Counted from the first letter of the stretch, positions 1 through 10,773 are shown. The stretch: DNA of 64,000 nucleotides from Sipunculus nudus (GCA_026874595.1 JAPPUL010000068.1:573001-637000), one strand, 5' to 3'. Notes: generated by a model from the sequence alone, not told the origin. Program-made: numbers and translations.

Positions 1-57
1 ATGATGGAGATTTACGATAAAAAAAATGATGTAATCTTGTACCTAATACCTGCTTAA
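1..57 (+). CDS. Possible C-terminal tail of an upstream gene (partial)
   Basis: The first 57 bases read open from the window edge to a TAA and give an 18-residue tail ending YLIPA. It lies 16 bases before murD, which fits an upstream gene of the same division cluster that starts outside the window. Too little sequence is present to name it, and the open frame could be chance. Confidence 0.25.
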   Translation: MMEIYDKKNDVILYLIPA

Positions 58-73
58 GTATTAAAAAGAGCAT

Positions 74-1462
74 ATGGGCTTTATGGATAGGCAATTCCTA
101 AATTCTTTACAGAATGAGCATATCCTTATAGCAGGCTCTTGCGGCTTAACAGGTTTAGCTTTACTAACATATTTGCTCTCTAAAAACATTAATAAACTAT
201 CACTTTATGACATTGCCAAGCTAGAGTACATAAAAGACTCCATAAAACATATTAATAATAAAGAATGTATTAAAAACATATTCGCACAAGGGCAAGCTCC
301 AAATTTATGGGATATAGACAGAATCATTATAAGTCCCGGTCTGCCGTTCAAAAACACTTTCATTCAAAATGCTTTAGCTATGGGCATTCCTGTAAATACC
401 GAAGTGGAACTTGCAACTATGCTATGCCCAAGTAAAAACCTTATCGGAGTAACAGGCACAGATGGTAAATCTACTGTCGTAACTCTTTTATACGATATCC
501 TTAAACAAAAAATACCTATTAAAGAGCTAAAACTTGGCGGCAATATAGGAACCCCTTTTATATCGTTTGTCCAGGAGCTCACTTCTAAATCTACTGTAAT
601 CCTTGAGCTTAGTAGTTATATGTTAGAAGGCAATCCCATACCCTTAAAAACCGCTTGCCTGCTTAATATCGCCCAAGACCATTTGGACCGTTACGACTCT
701 TTTAATGATTACATCAAAGCTAAACAAAATATCTTTTTAGGGCAGTCCCAAAACGATAACGCTATTATTAATAAAGACGATGCAAACTCAAAAACTATAT
801 TAGACAGCATAAAATCTAATATTACCTTCTTTAGTACAAAAGATAAAAGCGCCGACATCTTCCTAAAAGACAATACCATCTACCTAAAAGGGCAAAGTAT
901 TTTATCTATTAAAAACCTACCACTTAAAGGCACTCATAAAGAAAATATCCTAGCAGCATGCGCATGCGCACTACTCCACAATGCATCTTCAAACGATATA
1001 GAAACTGGATTAAAGGACTTTAGAGGACTTGAACACAGATGTGAGCATATAGATATTATAAATGGCGTTACATTTATAAACGACAGCAAAGCAACAACGG
1101 TACAAGCAGTTAAAAAAGCGCTGACTGACAAACAAAATGTTATACTACTGATGGGCGGACGCAATAAGAATCTTGACCTAAGCCCTCTAAAAAAGGATAT
1201 AAATCATAGTGTAAAAGCTCTAATATTATATGGAGAATCAAAAGACATCTTAAAAAAAACCCTTAAGCATCATAATACCTACATACAAGAGAAACTCCAA
1301 AATGCCTTCCAAAAAGCTATTAATATCGCAGGAGAAGACGATATAGTAATGTTGTCCCCTGCGTGTTCAAGCTTTGATCAATTTAAAGATTACAAAGCAC
1401 GTGGAAATTACTTTAAAAGCCTTGTAAAAGAGCATAGGAAAGAAAGTATAGAAGACGTATAA
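74..1462 (+). CDS. murD: UDP-N-acetylmuramoyl-L-alanine--D-glutamate ligase MurD
   Basis: Cytoplasmic Mur ligase that adds D-glutamate to UDP-MurNAc-L-alanine in peptidoglycan precursor synthesis. The 462 residues match the family length. The ATP-binding loop GVTGTDGKS lies near residues 125-133, and the C-terminal domain carries the family signature SPACSSFDQF just before a KxRGxxF segment. The N-terminal GSCGLTG loop is the UDP-substrate domain. The ATG at 74 is used; an in-frame ATG at 83 is an alternative. It is followed 20 bases later by ftsW, the usual dcw order, but mraY, its common upstream neighbour, lies 48 kb away in this window. Confidence 0.95.
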   Translation: MGFMDRQFLNSLQNEHILIAGSCGLTGLALLTYLLSKNINKLSLYDIAKLEYIKDSIKHINNKECIKNIFAQGQAPNLWDIDRIIISPGLPFKNTFIQNALAMGIPVNTEVELATMLCPSKNLIGVTGTDGKSTVVTLLYDILKQKIPIKELKLGGNIGTPFISFVQELTSKSTVILELSSYMLEGNPIPLKTACLLNIAQDHLDRYDSFNDYIKAKQNIFLGQSQNDNAIINKDDANSKTILDSIKSNITFFSTKDKSADIFLKDNTIYLKGQSILSIKNLPLKGTHKENILAACACALLHNASSNDIETGLKDFRGLEHRCEHIDIINGVTFINDSKATTVQAVKKALTDKQNVILLMGGRNKNLDLSPLKKDINHSVKALILYGESKDILKKTLKHHNTYIQEKLQNAFQKAINIAGEDDIVMLSPACSSFDQFKDYKARGNYFKSLVKEHRKESIEDV

Positions 1463-1482
1463 AAAGACCTATTTATAAATTA

Positions 1483-2586
1483 ATGAAATATATTGACATA
1501 AAAATCTTCATAACGACATTTATCCTAATTGCAATAAGCATAGCATTTATGTATGGCTCTAGCGCAAAGGTAGCAGAACGTCTTAATCTAGCTGATACCT
1601 ACTTTTTCACTCGACAGTTAATATACGGAGTCATATCGGTAATATTAATTTTATTTACTGCTCGTATAAACCCAAAAGTTTTTTTAAAGCTTGCCACTCT
1701 CATAGTACTTATCACCCTAACGCTGCTTATTATGGTATTAATACCCGGCATAGGCTCTGAGATAAGCGGAACACGTCGTTGGATAGATATTGGATTATTT
1801 TACATACAGCCCTCAGAACTATCAAAACTTGCAATAATACTTTTTATGGCAAAAAAACTATCCAGCCCCGAACTAAAACTAGACTCCTTTAAAGATCTAG
1901 CTCCTATGCTACTTATAATAGGCTTATTCTTCATTCTAATATTTATAGGAAAGGACTTCTCAAGCTCCTTTTTAGTATTATTTGTATCTTTAAATATCCT
2001 CTTCATAGCCGGAGCTCCAATAAGATATTTTTTATATATAGCTCTAACAGGCCTACCTCTTTTATACTTTCTCCTAACCTCAGTAAGCCACATGAAAGAA
2101 AGGCTATTAAAATATATAAAGAAGTTCATAGACACAAGCTATTCACCCTTGCAAGAGAAACTTGCAACCAAAGGAATAAGTGAGTCAGGACTATTTGGAA
2201 AAGGTTTTGGGATAGGCAGTTATAATAACCCTATACCAGAAGCACACACAGACTTTTACTTTGCAACAATAGTACTTGACACAGGATTTATCGGAGGCCT
2301 TACAATACTATTTCTTTATATGTATTTATATTACCAATGTTTTAAACTGCTAAAAAACATAGAGGAGCTACCACAAGCCTACATATTACACGGAGCTATG
2401 CTTATGTTAATATACCAGACTGTATTTAACCTAAGCAGCGTACTTGGCACTATTCCAATAACCGGAATAACACTACCTTTTTTAAGCTTCGGCGGCAACT
2501 CACTAATAGTATCAAGTCTTTTCATAGGTTTAATACTCTCGCTTAAAAGAGCCTCAACAAAAAACAGACAACAAAATAGACTATAA
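1483..2586 (+). CDS. ftsW: Septal peptidoglycan glycosyltransferase FtsW (SEDS family)
   Basis: Integral membrane SEDS protein that polymerises lipid II at the division septum together with a class B PBP. At 367 residues it has the expected size and about ten hydrophobic segments. The SEDS signature is visible around residues 90-115 as TRRWIDIG followed by QPSELSK, and the end carries LPFLSFGGNSL, another family hallmark. Position between murD and ftsQ favours FtsW over RodA. murG and murC, which usually follow ftsW, are absent: the next gene is ftsQ after 144 AT-rich bases. Confidence 0.93.
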   Translation: MKYIDIKIFITTFILIAISIAFMYGSSAKVAERLNLADTYFFTRQLIYGVISVILILFTARINPKVFLKLATLIVLITLTLLIMVLIPGIGSEISGTRRWIDIGLFYIQPSELSKLAIILFMAKKLSSPELKLDSFKDLAPMLLIIGLFFILIFIGKDFSSSFLVLFVSLNILFIAGAPIRYFLYIALTGLPLLYFLLTSVSHMKERLLKYIKKFIDTSYSPLQEKLATKGISESGLFGKGFGIGSYNNPIPEAHTDFYFATIVLDTGFIGGLTILFLYMYLYYQCFKLLKNIEELPQAYILHGAMLMLIYQTVFNLSSVLGTIPITGITLPFLSFGGNSLIVSSLFIGLILSLKRASTKNRQQNRL

Positions 2587-2730
2587 ATAGATATATAAAT
2601 AGATAAAAAATAGATAATGGATATTAAGAAAACTGACGACGTTAAAGCAGTTGTTTTATCTTTTGCTTGAAACGAAAAAACGCTTGAAACAAAAAAGTAA
2701 AAAAGATAAAAGAGGATGCAATAAAAGAGG

Positions 2731-3564
2731 GTGAGATTACAAAAGAAGAAGGAATTAATAAAATACATATATTACATAGTCCTTGCAATAGTGTTGCTAT
2801 TTGGGCTATTGGTCTTTGTTGATTCAAAAGGCTATTTTAAGATAGAGAATGTATATGTAAACGGACGGGAGTTAACGCGCTACGAACGGGAAGTGTTACT
2901 AGAAGGGATTGCAGATAAGATATACAAGCTGGAGACTAAAAAGCTATTAAAGCGTACTCAAAAGTTATACAAAACGTACGCAGTGAATATAGAGCTTAGA
3001 TATCCGAACAAGGTACAAATAGAGGTATTGGATGGACAAATAGTTGGATTATTACAAGTATCTGTTTCGGAAGCCATAGCTAAGAAGGGAGCAAGAAACA
3101 AGGGAGCAAGAAATAAATATATAGGATTAGATAAAAGCGGCTATGTAGTAAATAAGCACATAAAATCCTTGTCGAAGCATCCGATAGTTGAAAAGGCAAC
3201 GGTTGATGTAAAGGGCGTAAAATACAATCTTGGAGACAAGGTACAAAGAGCAGATATAAAGGGAGTACTATTTACGTTAAATATATTAAAAGAGATAAAT
3301 AAAAAAGAGTATGAAAAGATAGAGAAGGTTAAACTATACTCAAATGAAGAGAAGAACTATATAAGATATAGAGGAATAAAGAGCAAGTTCTACTTTGGTA
3401 AAGAACTTAAGTTAAGCAAGATATTCTACATGATATCATTTATAAAAAGCGGTTTTATGGGGGCTATAAGAGATAAGAATGCTAAAGGAGCTGTTAAGGC
3501 AGGAGAGGATAAAGGATACGATCTACGCTTTGCAGGGCTAATAGTAGAGAAGCATGGCAAATAA
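2731..3564 (+). CDS. ftsQ: Cell division protein FtsQ (POTRA domain)
   Basis: Bitopic divisome protein: a short basic N-terminus, one membrane helix at about residues 12-30, then a periplasmic POTRA domain beginning FKIENVYVNG at about residue 36, as in FtsQ/DivIB. Length 277 is typical. The start is GTG. A 15-base tandem duplication at about 3088-3120 doubles KGARN inside the periplasmic part. Identification rests on topology, the POTRA start and the position between ftsW and ftsA, because FtsQ sequence is weakly conserved. Confidence 0.85.
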   Translation: MRLQKKKELIKYIYYIVLAIVLLFGLLVFVDSKGYFKIENVYVNGRELTRYEREVLLEGIADKIYKLETKKLLKRTQKLYKTYAVNIELRYPNKVQIEVLDGQIVGLLQVSVSEAIAKKGARNKGARNKYIGLDKSGYVVNKHIKSLSKHPIVEKATVDVKGVKYNLGDKVQRADIKGVLFTLNILKEINKKEYEKIEKVKLYSNEEKNYIRYRGIKSKFYFGKELKLSKIFYMISFIKSGFMGAIRDKNAKGAVKAGEDKGYDLRFAGLIVEKHGK

Positions 3565-3764
3565 AGGGAGAAAGATAAAAGGAGGATAGAAGGAGGATAG
3601 AAGGAAGAAAGGAAATGGGGAAGAAAGGAAATGGGGAAGAAAGGAAATGGGGAAGAAAGGAAAGGGATGAGGGAGGAAAGGGATGAGGGATATAAAAGCT
3701 TAAACGGGATAAGCTATAAAAGCGGCTATAAAAACGAAGAGACAAAAAAATATACGGGGAAGAT
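3565..3764 (+). repeat. Polypurine tandem-repeat leader of ftsA
   Basis: The ftsQ-ftsA spacer is almost pure purine on the sense strand. Two 11-bp units (AGGAGGATAGA) begin at 3580. Three 16-bp units (AAATGGGGAAGAAAGG) occupy 3613-3660, and two related 16-bp units (AAAGGGATGAGGGAGG type) follow. Every unit contains Shine-Dalgarno-like GGAGG, AAGG or GGGG blocks. Array ends were set by eye. Confidence 0.8.
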
Positions 3765-5009
3765 ATGGAAAGAGGTCTCATAACAGGACTTGATATAGGC
3801 ACAACAACAGTGTCAGCAGTAATAGGAGAGATGGATGAAAACAATGAGTTTTTGGTACTTGGGGTTGGACAAGCGCCCTCAAACGGGATACGAAAGGGCA
3901 TAATAGTAAACATAGACAGTACAACAGAAGCAATATTAAAAGCGGTTGAAGAAGCTGAACTTATGGCAGGTATAACAGTAAGCTCATTATACGTGTCTAT
4001 AACAGGATCGCATATAGAGAGTAAAAATAGCCGAGGTGTGATAGCGGTATCAAATAAAAGCCGAGAGATAACAGACAAAGAGATAGCCCGAGCAATAGAA
4101 GCAGCACAAACAATAAACTTACCGTTAGATAGAGAGATAGTACATGTAATACCGTGGGAATTCATAGTAGACGATCAAGACAATGTAAAAGACCCGGTTG
4201 GGATGACCGGAATACGCTTTGAGGTAAATACCCATATAGTAACAGCAAGCACAACGGTCTTACAAAACATAACAAAGAGTGTAAACCGAGCAGGTTTTAA
4301 GATAGAGAATATAGTATTAAGCGCTCTTGCCTCAGCAGAAGCGGTATTAACAGACGAAGAAAGAGAGCTTGGAGTACTTTTGATAGACATAGGGGGCGGA
4401 ACAACTGACGTTCTGATATCGTATAATGGCAGCACAAGGTACAGTAAGATCCTGCCAATAGGCGGAAAACATATAACAAAAGACATATCGGTGGGTCTTA
4501 GAGTCCCCGACAATACAGCGGAATATGTAAAGCTAAACTACAATTTATATAAAATGCCAAGTGAGGAAATAGAAATGGAGGACGAGGAGATAGAGATACC
4601 GGCGGTAGGAGGCAGGAGTAGGATAAAGGTTTTACGCGATAGCGTAACTGGCATAATATCACCACGCCTTGAGGAAATATTACTACTTGTATACAATGAC
4701 ATTAGACGTAATGGGATGTTGGATTATATAAACGGCGGGATAGTTCTTACAGGCGGTTCATCACTCCTATCGGGAATCGAGATTCAAGCCGACAATATAT
4801 TTAACTTACCCGTACGAATAGCGCCACCAAAGCTAAGTGGAGGACTTAAAGACAAGATAGCCTCACCAAGTTACTCAACAGCTGCAGGACTTGTAATATA
4901 CGGTTTTAAAAACGAAGATGCGGGAGTGGTAGGGAGTCAATATAAGAATGGAATATTAAGACGAGTAAAAACGTCTATAAGTGAATTTGCAAAAGACTTT
5001 TTTAGTTAG
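3765..5009 (+). CDS. ftsA: Cell division protein FtsA
   Basis: Actin-like ATPase that tethers FtsZ to the membrane and recruits the divisome. The phosphate-1 loop GLDIGTTTVSAVIGE is at residues 8-22, the phosphate-2 loop LLIDIGGGTTDV at about 205-216, and the adenosine loop GIVLTGGSS at about 325-333. The SHS2 (1C) insertion typical of FtsA lies between. The last residues RVKTSISEFAKDFFS form a basic amphipathic helix that fits the membrane-targeting sequence. It lies directly upstream of ftsZ. Confidence 0.96.
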   Translation: MERGLITGLDIGTTTVSAVIGEMDENNEFLVLGVGQAPSNGIRKGIIVNIDSTTEAILKAVEEAELMAGITVSSLYVSITGSHIESKNSRGVIAVSNKSREITDKEIARAIEAAQTINLPLDREIVHVIPWEFIVDDQDNVKDPVGMTGIRFEVNTHIVTASTTVLQNITKSVNRAGFKIENIVLSALASAEAVLTDEERELGVLLIDIGGGTTDVLISYNGSTRYSKILPIGGKHITKDISVGLRVPDNTAEYVKLNYNLYKMPSEEIEMEDEEIEIPAVGGRSRIKVLRDSVTGIISPRLEEILLLVYNDIRRNGMLDYINGGIVLTGGSSLLSGIEIQADNIFNLPVRIAPPKLSGGLKDKIASPSYSTAAGLVIYGFKNEDAGVVGSQYKNGILRRVKTSISEFAKDFFS

Positions 5010-5090
5010 AGAGCTTAATAAAAGAGCCTTAAAGATTAGATTAAGATATAGTTAAAGAAAAATTATTATAGTTCTGGGAGGGGACATATA

Positions 5091-6302
5091 ATGAGTATAG
5101 AAATATTTGGAGAAGAGCAAAGCCCAACGATAATAAAGGTTGTGGGGGTTGGAGGCGGAGGATGTAATGCTGTAAACCGTATGATAAATTCGAATATACA
5201 GAATGTAGATTTTGTAGTAGCAAACACAGACGCCCAAGCCTTAAGTTTGTCAAAAGCATTACACAAGATACAAATAGGAACGAAGCTGACAAAAGGTCTT
5301 GGCGCCGGAGCAAACCCAGATATAGGAGAGAAAGCGGCAATAGAAGACAAGGCAAAAATACTTGAGAGCCTACAAGGTGCCGACATGATATTCATAACGA
5401 CTGGCATGGGCGGTGGGACAGGCACAGGGGCAGCACCGGTTATAGCAGAAGTTGCAAAAGAAACAGGCGCTTTGGTTGTCGGAGTAGTAACAAAGCCGTT
5501 TCACTTTGAAGGACGACAAAGGATGGAGAAGGCAGAACGCGGGATATCACAGCTTGTTAAAATGGTAGACACACTAATAACCATTCCAAACCAGAACTTA
5601 CTATCCTTTGTAGACAAAAACACTTCGTTTAAGGATGCCTTTTTACTTGCTGATGATGTATTAAGACAGGGTGTACAGGGTATATCCGACATAATAACGA
5701 TTCCGGGACTTGTAAATGTTGACTTTTCAGATGTAAGGACAATAATGAGCAAAGCAGGAAATGCTATAATGGGAATAGGGATTGGCAAAGGAGAGAATAA
5801 AGCAAAAGAAGCCACAGAAGCAACTATATCCAATCCTTTACTTGAAGGAGTTAGGATGGACGGTGCTAAAGGAGTTTTGGTAAACGTAACGGGCGGAAAT
5901 GATTTATCACTAATGGAATATGAAGAGATTGCAACCCTGATAACAAAAAGTGCCGATAAGGATGCAAATATTATAATAGGGACAGCCATAGATACTGCAA
6001 TCACAAACGAAGTTAAGATTACTGTTATTGCTACAGGATTTAATGAAAAACAGAGCGTTTCCTCAAAAGATTTAGATAAAAGGCAAAGTGGACGGACGGA
6101 TAATCGAGAAGTAAAAGAAGTTGGGATCAACAATAATGTAGCAGGAGCTAACCATACAACTAGCCATAATATAACTAACCATAGAGGAGATAGAATAAAT
6201 TTTAGAAGGGATATTAGTTATAAAAAAGAGGAGCACGGTGTTGGGACACAGTTATACGATGAGAATGATCTTGATATACCAGCTTTTTTAAGGAGAAAGT
6301 AA
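5091..6302 (+). CDS. ftsZ: Cell division GTPase FtsZ
   Basis: Tubulin-like GTPase that forms the Z ring. The tubulin signature [11 protein letters not shown] lies at about residues 107-117, and the T1 loop [13 protein letters not shown] is near the N-terminus. A variable, charged linker (about 325-385) ends in the conserved C-terminal peptide DIPAFLRRK, which binds FtsA and other tethers. The ATG follows a clear ribosome site (GGGAGGGG) at the usual distance. Confidence 0.97.
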   Translation: MSIEIFGEEQSPTIIKVVGVGGGGCNAVNRMINSNIQNVDFVVANTDAQALSLSKALHKIQIGTKLTKGLGAGANPDIGEKAAIEDKAKILESLQGADMIFITTGMGGGTGTGAAPVIAEVAKETGALVVGVVTKPFHFEGRQRMEKAERGISQLVKMVDTLITIPNQNLLSFVDKNTSFKDAFLLADDVLRQGVQGISDIITIPGLVNVDFSDVRTIMSKAGNAIMGIGIGKGENKAKEATEATISNPLLEGVRMDGAKGVLVNVTGGNDLSLMEYEEIATLITKSADKDANIIIGTAIDTAITNEVKITVIATGFNEKQSVSSKDLDKRQSGRTDNREVKEVGINNNVAGANHTTSHNITNHRGDRINFRRDISYKKEEHGVGTQLYDENDLDIPAFLRRK

Positions 6303-6463
6303 GAAAGAGAAAGTAAAGACTTTTAAGAGGAAATATCAGAAGGAAATATTAAGTACTCAATTTATAATAATAGTATTATAATAATAGTATTATACTAATA
6401 TGTAGTATAAAAATAATACAGTATAATAATACGCAGTATAATAAAGAATCGGTTAATATAGTT

Positions 6464-7717
6464 TTGTGGATTATAAATAGTTTACTAATAATATTACTTG
6501 TAACAGGGTGTAGCGCAGAGGATAAGAATCTCCAAAAGGGAAACGACTACTTTGCAAAGAAGGACTATGACGAGGCGTTAATCTACTATGAACAGGCAAT
6601 AAAACAAAAAGAAGATTATGCATCGGAAGAAGAGAATATAAGCCACACATTATATACACTAAGTAAAAGTGCTTATGAGGCTAAAGAATATAGCAAGGTG
6701 ATAGTTTATGTAAGAAAGCTACTTGCAATATTCCCAGAAAGCGCTTACAAAAGAAATGTCATAGAACTTAGCAATAAATCAAAAGAAGAAGAAATAAAAA
6801 AGCTATATAAAGAAAAGGATTATAGTAAGACATTAAAGCGACTAAAAGAATATGAGCTTAGCGCTTCAAGATGGACAAAAGACATAAGAGCAAACAGTTT
6901 ATACGAAAAGGCAAAAGAGCATTATAGCCGTGAAGAATATTACATAGCACAGAAGATATTAAGCCTTATACTAAATACCAATAATTCTTTAAGAGATAAA
7001 AAGGAACTTTTAGAAGAGCAGATATTGTATAAGGATGGAGTAAGTCAATACGAGCGCGAGGCATATAGAAATTCAAATAATGCATTCTTGGAACTACTTT
7101 TAAAATACCCTAAGTCAAAATACAAAGAGAAAGCCAAAGAATACATATCAAAATTAGAAAAGGCAAAACCTTTAAATAAAATATCAATTAAAGCTCAGGG
7201 AATAGAAGGAACAGTAGGAATAGAAGGAATAGAAGGAATAGAAGGAACAAAAACAATAGAATTGCTAAAAGAAAAGGGTGAAAAAGAAAGTCCCTACAAA
7301 AATGCTGATCTAATTGTACTTCTAAGTTATTTTAAAGCTGAGAAACTGAAGAACAAAGAGAATCTTAAAAAGAATATTTTTGTGCAATACGAAGAAAAAC
7401 ATGTAACTATACGCGGCAAGCTATTAAGTTACAAAGAAAACCCAAATAAAGGCCTTCTGGATAGAAAAACACGTGGGGTACTTGACAATTTCCTAAAAAA
7501 AGAAAGTAATAAAGCGCTTAGCTATAAATATGAAATAATCCTTGAGCGGCTACCAAACATAAGAGTTCTAGTTAAAGAGAATGACTTTCTAAAACTTGAT
7601 CTACGACAGCCAAAACGAGCTCTTGTAATAGAAGGCCAGATACTAAACTCAAAACTTGCAAGGGATAATGAAATACAAATAATTGTAATAACAACAACTG
7701 TAAAACAAGTCTTCTAA
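6464..7717 (+). CDS. TPR-repeat lipoprotein, function unknown
   Basis: A 417-residue protein with a lipoprotein signal: a hydrophobic stretch and then LLVTGC at residues 11-16. Tetratricopeptide-like helical pairs follow from about residue 25 (NDYFAKKDYDEALIYYEQAI). Residues 236-252 are a GIEG-type repeat from a 9-bp tandem duplication (about 7198-7250). The last 140 residues look like a globular domain that I do not recognise. The TTG start is chosen because it precedes the signal peptide; no strong ribosome site is visible. A role in envelope assembly is possible but not shown. Confidence 0.75.
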   Translation: MWIINSLLIILLVTGCSAEDKNLQKGNDYFAKKDYDEALIYYEQAIKQKEDYASEEENISHTLYTLSKSAYEAKEYSKVIVYVRKLLAIFPESAYKRNVIELSNKSKEEEIKKLYKEKDYSKTLKRLKEYELSASRWTKDIRANSLYEKAKEHYSREEYYIAQKILSLILNTNNSLRDKKELLEEQILYKDGVSQYEREAYRNSNNAFLELLLKYPKSKYKEKAKEYISKLEKAKPLNKISIKAQGIEGTVGIEGIEGIEGTKTIELLKEKGEKESPYKNADLIVLLSYFKAEKLKNKENLKKNIFVQYEEKHVTIRGKLLSYKENPNKGLLDRKTRGVLDNFLKKESNKALSYKYEIILERLPNIRVLVKENDFLKLDLRQPKRALVIEGQILNSKLARDNEIQIIVITTTVKQVF

Positions 7718-7851
7718 TTCTCTGCCTTCATTTTGTCTTAACTGTGCCTTGCTTGCAGGTTGAGCAATCAAAAATATAAAAAGCATAATACCTAATTAAG
7801 TCTAGTGTTTTATAATATCAGTTTGATTTAAAAAAATAATATAAAGCACTT

Positions 7852-9345
7852 ATGAATAATAATATTAGAGAAAAAGAGCATAAAGTAAATGAGTTTTTAG
7901 AGACTCAGCACCAAAGCCATTCGATAATAGCAAGTCTAAACGAAGGCATTATATATTACAGCATAAAGGAAGGAGTACTATTTTATAATAGCGTTGCCAA
8001 AAGATTATTCAAAAGTGATATAACAGGGTATAAAGAAAGTGCACTTATAAAAAGATTTAAAAGAGTAGTAAATGCTAATAAAAGACCACTCACTAAAAAT
8101 ACTTATCCCCTAGAAAAGACAATAAGAAACCAAACCCCGCTACTAAACAAAAAGATAGGAATAATTGAAGAGGAAGACGTTAAAGAGGAAGGGACAAAGG
8201 AAGGTAAAAAAGGAGGGCGAGAAACCCTAATATGGCTTTCCCTAAACACTTACCCAGTATACGAAGAGAGTCTACTTGAGCCATCTTCAATAGTACTATC
8301 ATTTCGCGATATAACAAAAGAGGAGAATAGCCTTTATTTGCTTAAAGAACACGAAGCAAAATTAAATGCAATAGTAAACTCAATTCCTGACTTAATAAGC
8401 CTGCAAGACGACGAGGGAAGATATTTGCTTGCAAATGAATCTCTCATTAAAATGTTTAGAATACCCTCAAAAAGCTACATATTAAAAACTCCAAAAGAGA
8501 TAGAAAAGAAGCTTTCTAAAAAACATAAGGAAGTATTTAGCAAATGGTATATAAAAGACGCTTTTAAGCAAAGAGATAGATTAATACAGGATGAACGGCA
8601 AATTGTACTTGCAAATGGCCAAACTAGGACCTACGACACTTTAAGTATAAAGCTTAAAGAAGAAACCGACAAACTAAAAGGCTTAATAACGGTAGGAAGA
8701 GACATAACGCAAAGAAAACAGCTTGAAGATGCGCTTGAAAACGATTTAAAAGAGATGGACACAATACTTGAAAAAAGTACAACTGGCATAGCATATGTAA
8801 AGAGTAATAGATTCAGTTGGATAAACCATAGATTTGCAAAGCTTTTTGGGTATAAGAAAGAGGAGCTTGAAAACAAGCGGGTAAAAATACTTTATCCGTT
8901 TTCAGGCAGAGAATACACACAATTCTTAACTGATATAGATAATCAATTTCTAAATAAAAGGAATTATAGTTTCGACTTTCCGGCAGTATGCAAAGGAGGC
9001 AATATAATATGGTGTAAGTTCAAAGGTAGACTTATAAAAGAAAATGATGGCAGACTTGGGACAATATGGGTAACAGACAACATAACAGACGAAAAAGCAC
9101 AAAAGGATATACTTATATTACACAGAAACAAATTAGAAAGTATAGTTAAAAAACAAATGGAAGAGATATGGATATTAAAGAGAAGATTATACAAAGAGCT
9201 TAAAAGCCACAAAAGAACAAAGGAGTTGCTAGAAACTATAAAGTCGATAGAAACTATAAAGTCGATAGAAACTATAAAGTCGATAGAAACTAAAAAGAAG
9301 CTGACACTTGGCAATTCAAATGGTAATTCAAACGAAACTAAGTAA
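7852..9345 (+). CDS. Triple-PAS sensor protein without a recognisable output domain
   Basis: 497 residues containing three PAS-like units. The first, at about 22-155, starts with the typical IIASLNEGIIYYS and ends in an FRDITKEE stretch. The second, about 168-288, ends VGRDITQRKQLE. The third, about 300-420, ends VTDNITDEKAQ. A coiled coil follows, then three copies of ETIKSI made by an 18-bp repeat at about 9234-9290. No histidine kinase, GGDEF, EAL or HTH domain follows. It may pass a signal to a separate partner, or be a kinase that lost its 3' part. Confidence 0.75.
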   Translation: MNNNIREKEHKVNEFLETQHQSHSIIASLNEGIIYYSIKEGVLFYNSVAKRLFKSDITGYKESALIKRFKRVVNANKRPLTKNTYPLEKTIRNQTPLLNKKIGIIEEEDVKEEGTKEGKKGGRETLIWLSLNTYPVYEESLLEPSSIVLSFRDITKEENSLYLLKEHEAKLNAIVNSIPDLISLQDDEGRYLLANESLIKMFRIPSKSYILKTPKEIEKKLSKKHKEVFSKWYIKDAFKQRDRLIQDERQIVLANGQTRTYDTLSIKLKEETDKLKGLITVGRDITQRKQLEDALENDLKEMDTILEKSTTGIAYVKSNRFSWINHRFAKLFGYKKEELENKRVKILYPFSGREYTQFLTDIDNQFLNKRNYSFDFPAVCKGGNIIWCKFKGRLIKENDGRLGTIWVTDNITDEKAQKDILILHRNKLESIVKKQMEEIWILKRRLYKELKSHKRTKELLETIKSIETIKSIETIKSIETKKKLTLGNSNGNSNETK

Positions 9346-9357
9346 TATAGTAAGTTA

Positions 9358-10668
9358 TTAACGACGACGTTTGTTCATAGGAATATACTTTTTTGTGCTA
9401 GGACCTGTATAAAGCTGTCTTGGCCGGCCAATACGAAGCGGGCTATCTTTATCTATCATCTCTTTCCAATGTGATACCCAACCTACTGTCCGCGCTAATG
9501 AAAATATAACAGTAAATACATTTATAGGTATGCCAATAGCTTTAAGAATTATACCTGAATAAAAATCAACATTAGGATAAAGCTGCCTTTCAATAAAATA
9601 ATCATCTTTTAGTGCAATATCTTCCAATTCCAAAGCAATGTCAAATATAGGATCGCTAATAGAAAGGTCATTAAGAAGCTTTGCGGCACTGTTTTTTAAT
9701 ATCTGTGCCCGAGGATCATGATTTTTGTAAACACGATGTCCAAAACCCATAAGCCTAAAAGGGTCATCTTTATCCTTAGCCTTTGCCAAAAACTTAGGGA
9801 TGTTCTTAACACTACCAATAGCATTAAGCATTCGCAAAACAGCCTCATTAGCCCCACCATGTGCAGGTCCCCATAAAGCTGTAATCCCCGAAGACACGCA
9901 GGCAAAAGGATTTGCTTGGGAACTGCCTGCAAGACGTACTGTTGATGTGCTTGCATTTTGTTCGTGATCTGCATGTAGAATTAATATCTTCTCCAAAGCA
10001 TCTACCACTATAGGATTTGCTACGTACTTTTCACACGGTACGGAAAACATCATATAAAGAAAATTCTCAACATACCCAAGTGAATTATCAGGGTATACAA
10101 ACGGTTGCCCTGCAGAATATTTATAGCTACCTGCTGCAATAGTTGGCATCTTGGCAATTAGTCTATGAGCTGATACTATTCGATGATCTATATCATTTAT
10201 ATCTAATGAGTCGTGATAAAAGGCCGACAACGCCCCTACCACTCCTACCATTATCGCCATAGGATGGGCATCTCGTCTAAACCCATTATAAAAATTCTTT
10301 ATCCCTTCATGGATCATTGTATGATAGATTATTGCATTCCTAAATTCCGAATACTCTTCCTTAGTCGGTAATTCTCCATTTAAAAGCAAATAGGCCGTCT
10401 CAAGAAAATCTCCTTGCTGTGCAAGCTGTTCTATAGCATAACCTCTGTGTAACAAAACCCCATTCTCCCCATCGATATACGTTATCCCGCTCATACAACT
10501 TGCTGTTGATACAAAACCAGGATCCAATGTGAAAAAGCCAAGCTCTTTTTTTAATTCACGTATGTCTACTACCGGTGTCCCCAATGTCCCCTCTAATACC
10601 GGCAATTCTACCTTCTTGCCTGTAACGTTATCTATTATTGTTACTGTCCTCTTATTCTTTGCATTCAT
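9358..10668 (-). CDS. gltA: Citrate synthase (hexameric, type II)
   Basis: Condenses acetyl-CoA with oxaloacetate to citrate. The 436 residues and the N-terminal beta-rich segment match the large type II enzymes. Active-site signatures are visible: HADHEQNAS, the [10 protein letters not shown] loop holding a catalytic histidine, and FGHRVYK followed by DPR. 2-Methylcitrate synthases are usually shorter, so citrate synthase is preferred. It converges with the PAS gene, leaving only 12 bases between the stops, and diverges from the radical SAM gene. Confidence 0.95.
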   Translation of the reverse strand: MNAKNKRTVTIIDNVTGKKVELPVLEGTLGTPVVDIRELKKELGFFTLDPGFVSTASCMSGITYIDGENGVLLHRGYAIEQLAQQGDFLETAYLLLNGELPTKEEYSEFRNAIIYHTMIHEGIKNFYNGFRRDAHPMAIMVGVVGALSAFYHDSLDINDIDHRIVSAHRLIAKMPTIAAGSYKYSAGQPFVYPDNSLGYVENFLYMMFSVPCEKYVANPIVVDALEKILILHADHEQNASTSTVRLAGSSQANPFACVSSGITALWGPAHGGANEAVLRMLNAIGSVKNIPKFLAKAKDKDDPFRLMGFGHRVYKNHDPRAQILKNSAAKLLNDLSISDPIFDIALELEDIALKDDYFIERQLYPNVDFYSGIILKAIGIPINVFTVIFSLARTVGWVSHWKEMIDKDSPLRIGRPRQLYTGPSTKKYIPMNKRRR

Positions 10669-10773
10669 CCTTTTACCTTGTCTTCATAATATTTATCTTT
10701 ACTTGCATCTTAATAATTTACTTTATCTTAATAAACCAAATCATTAAGCCCTATTTACTTACTATGCAAGCTA

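Noticed and set aside
3494-4165. Minus-strand ORF over the ftsA leader and start
   Set aside because: Shadow of ftsA and its polypurine leader; composition is that of antisense repeat translation.
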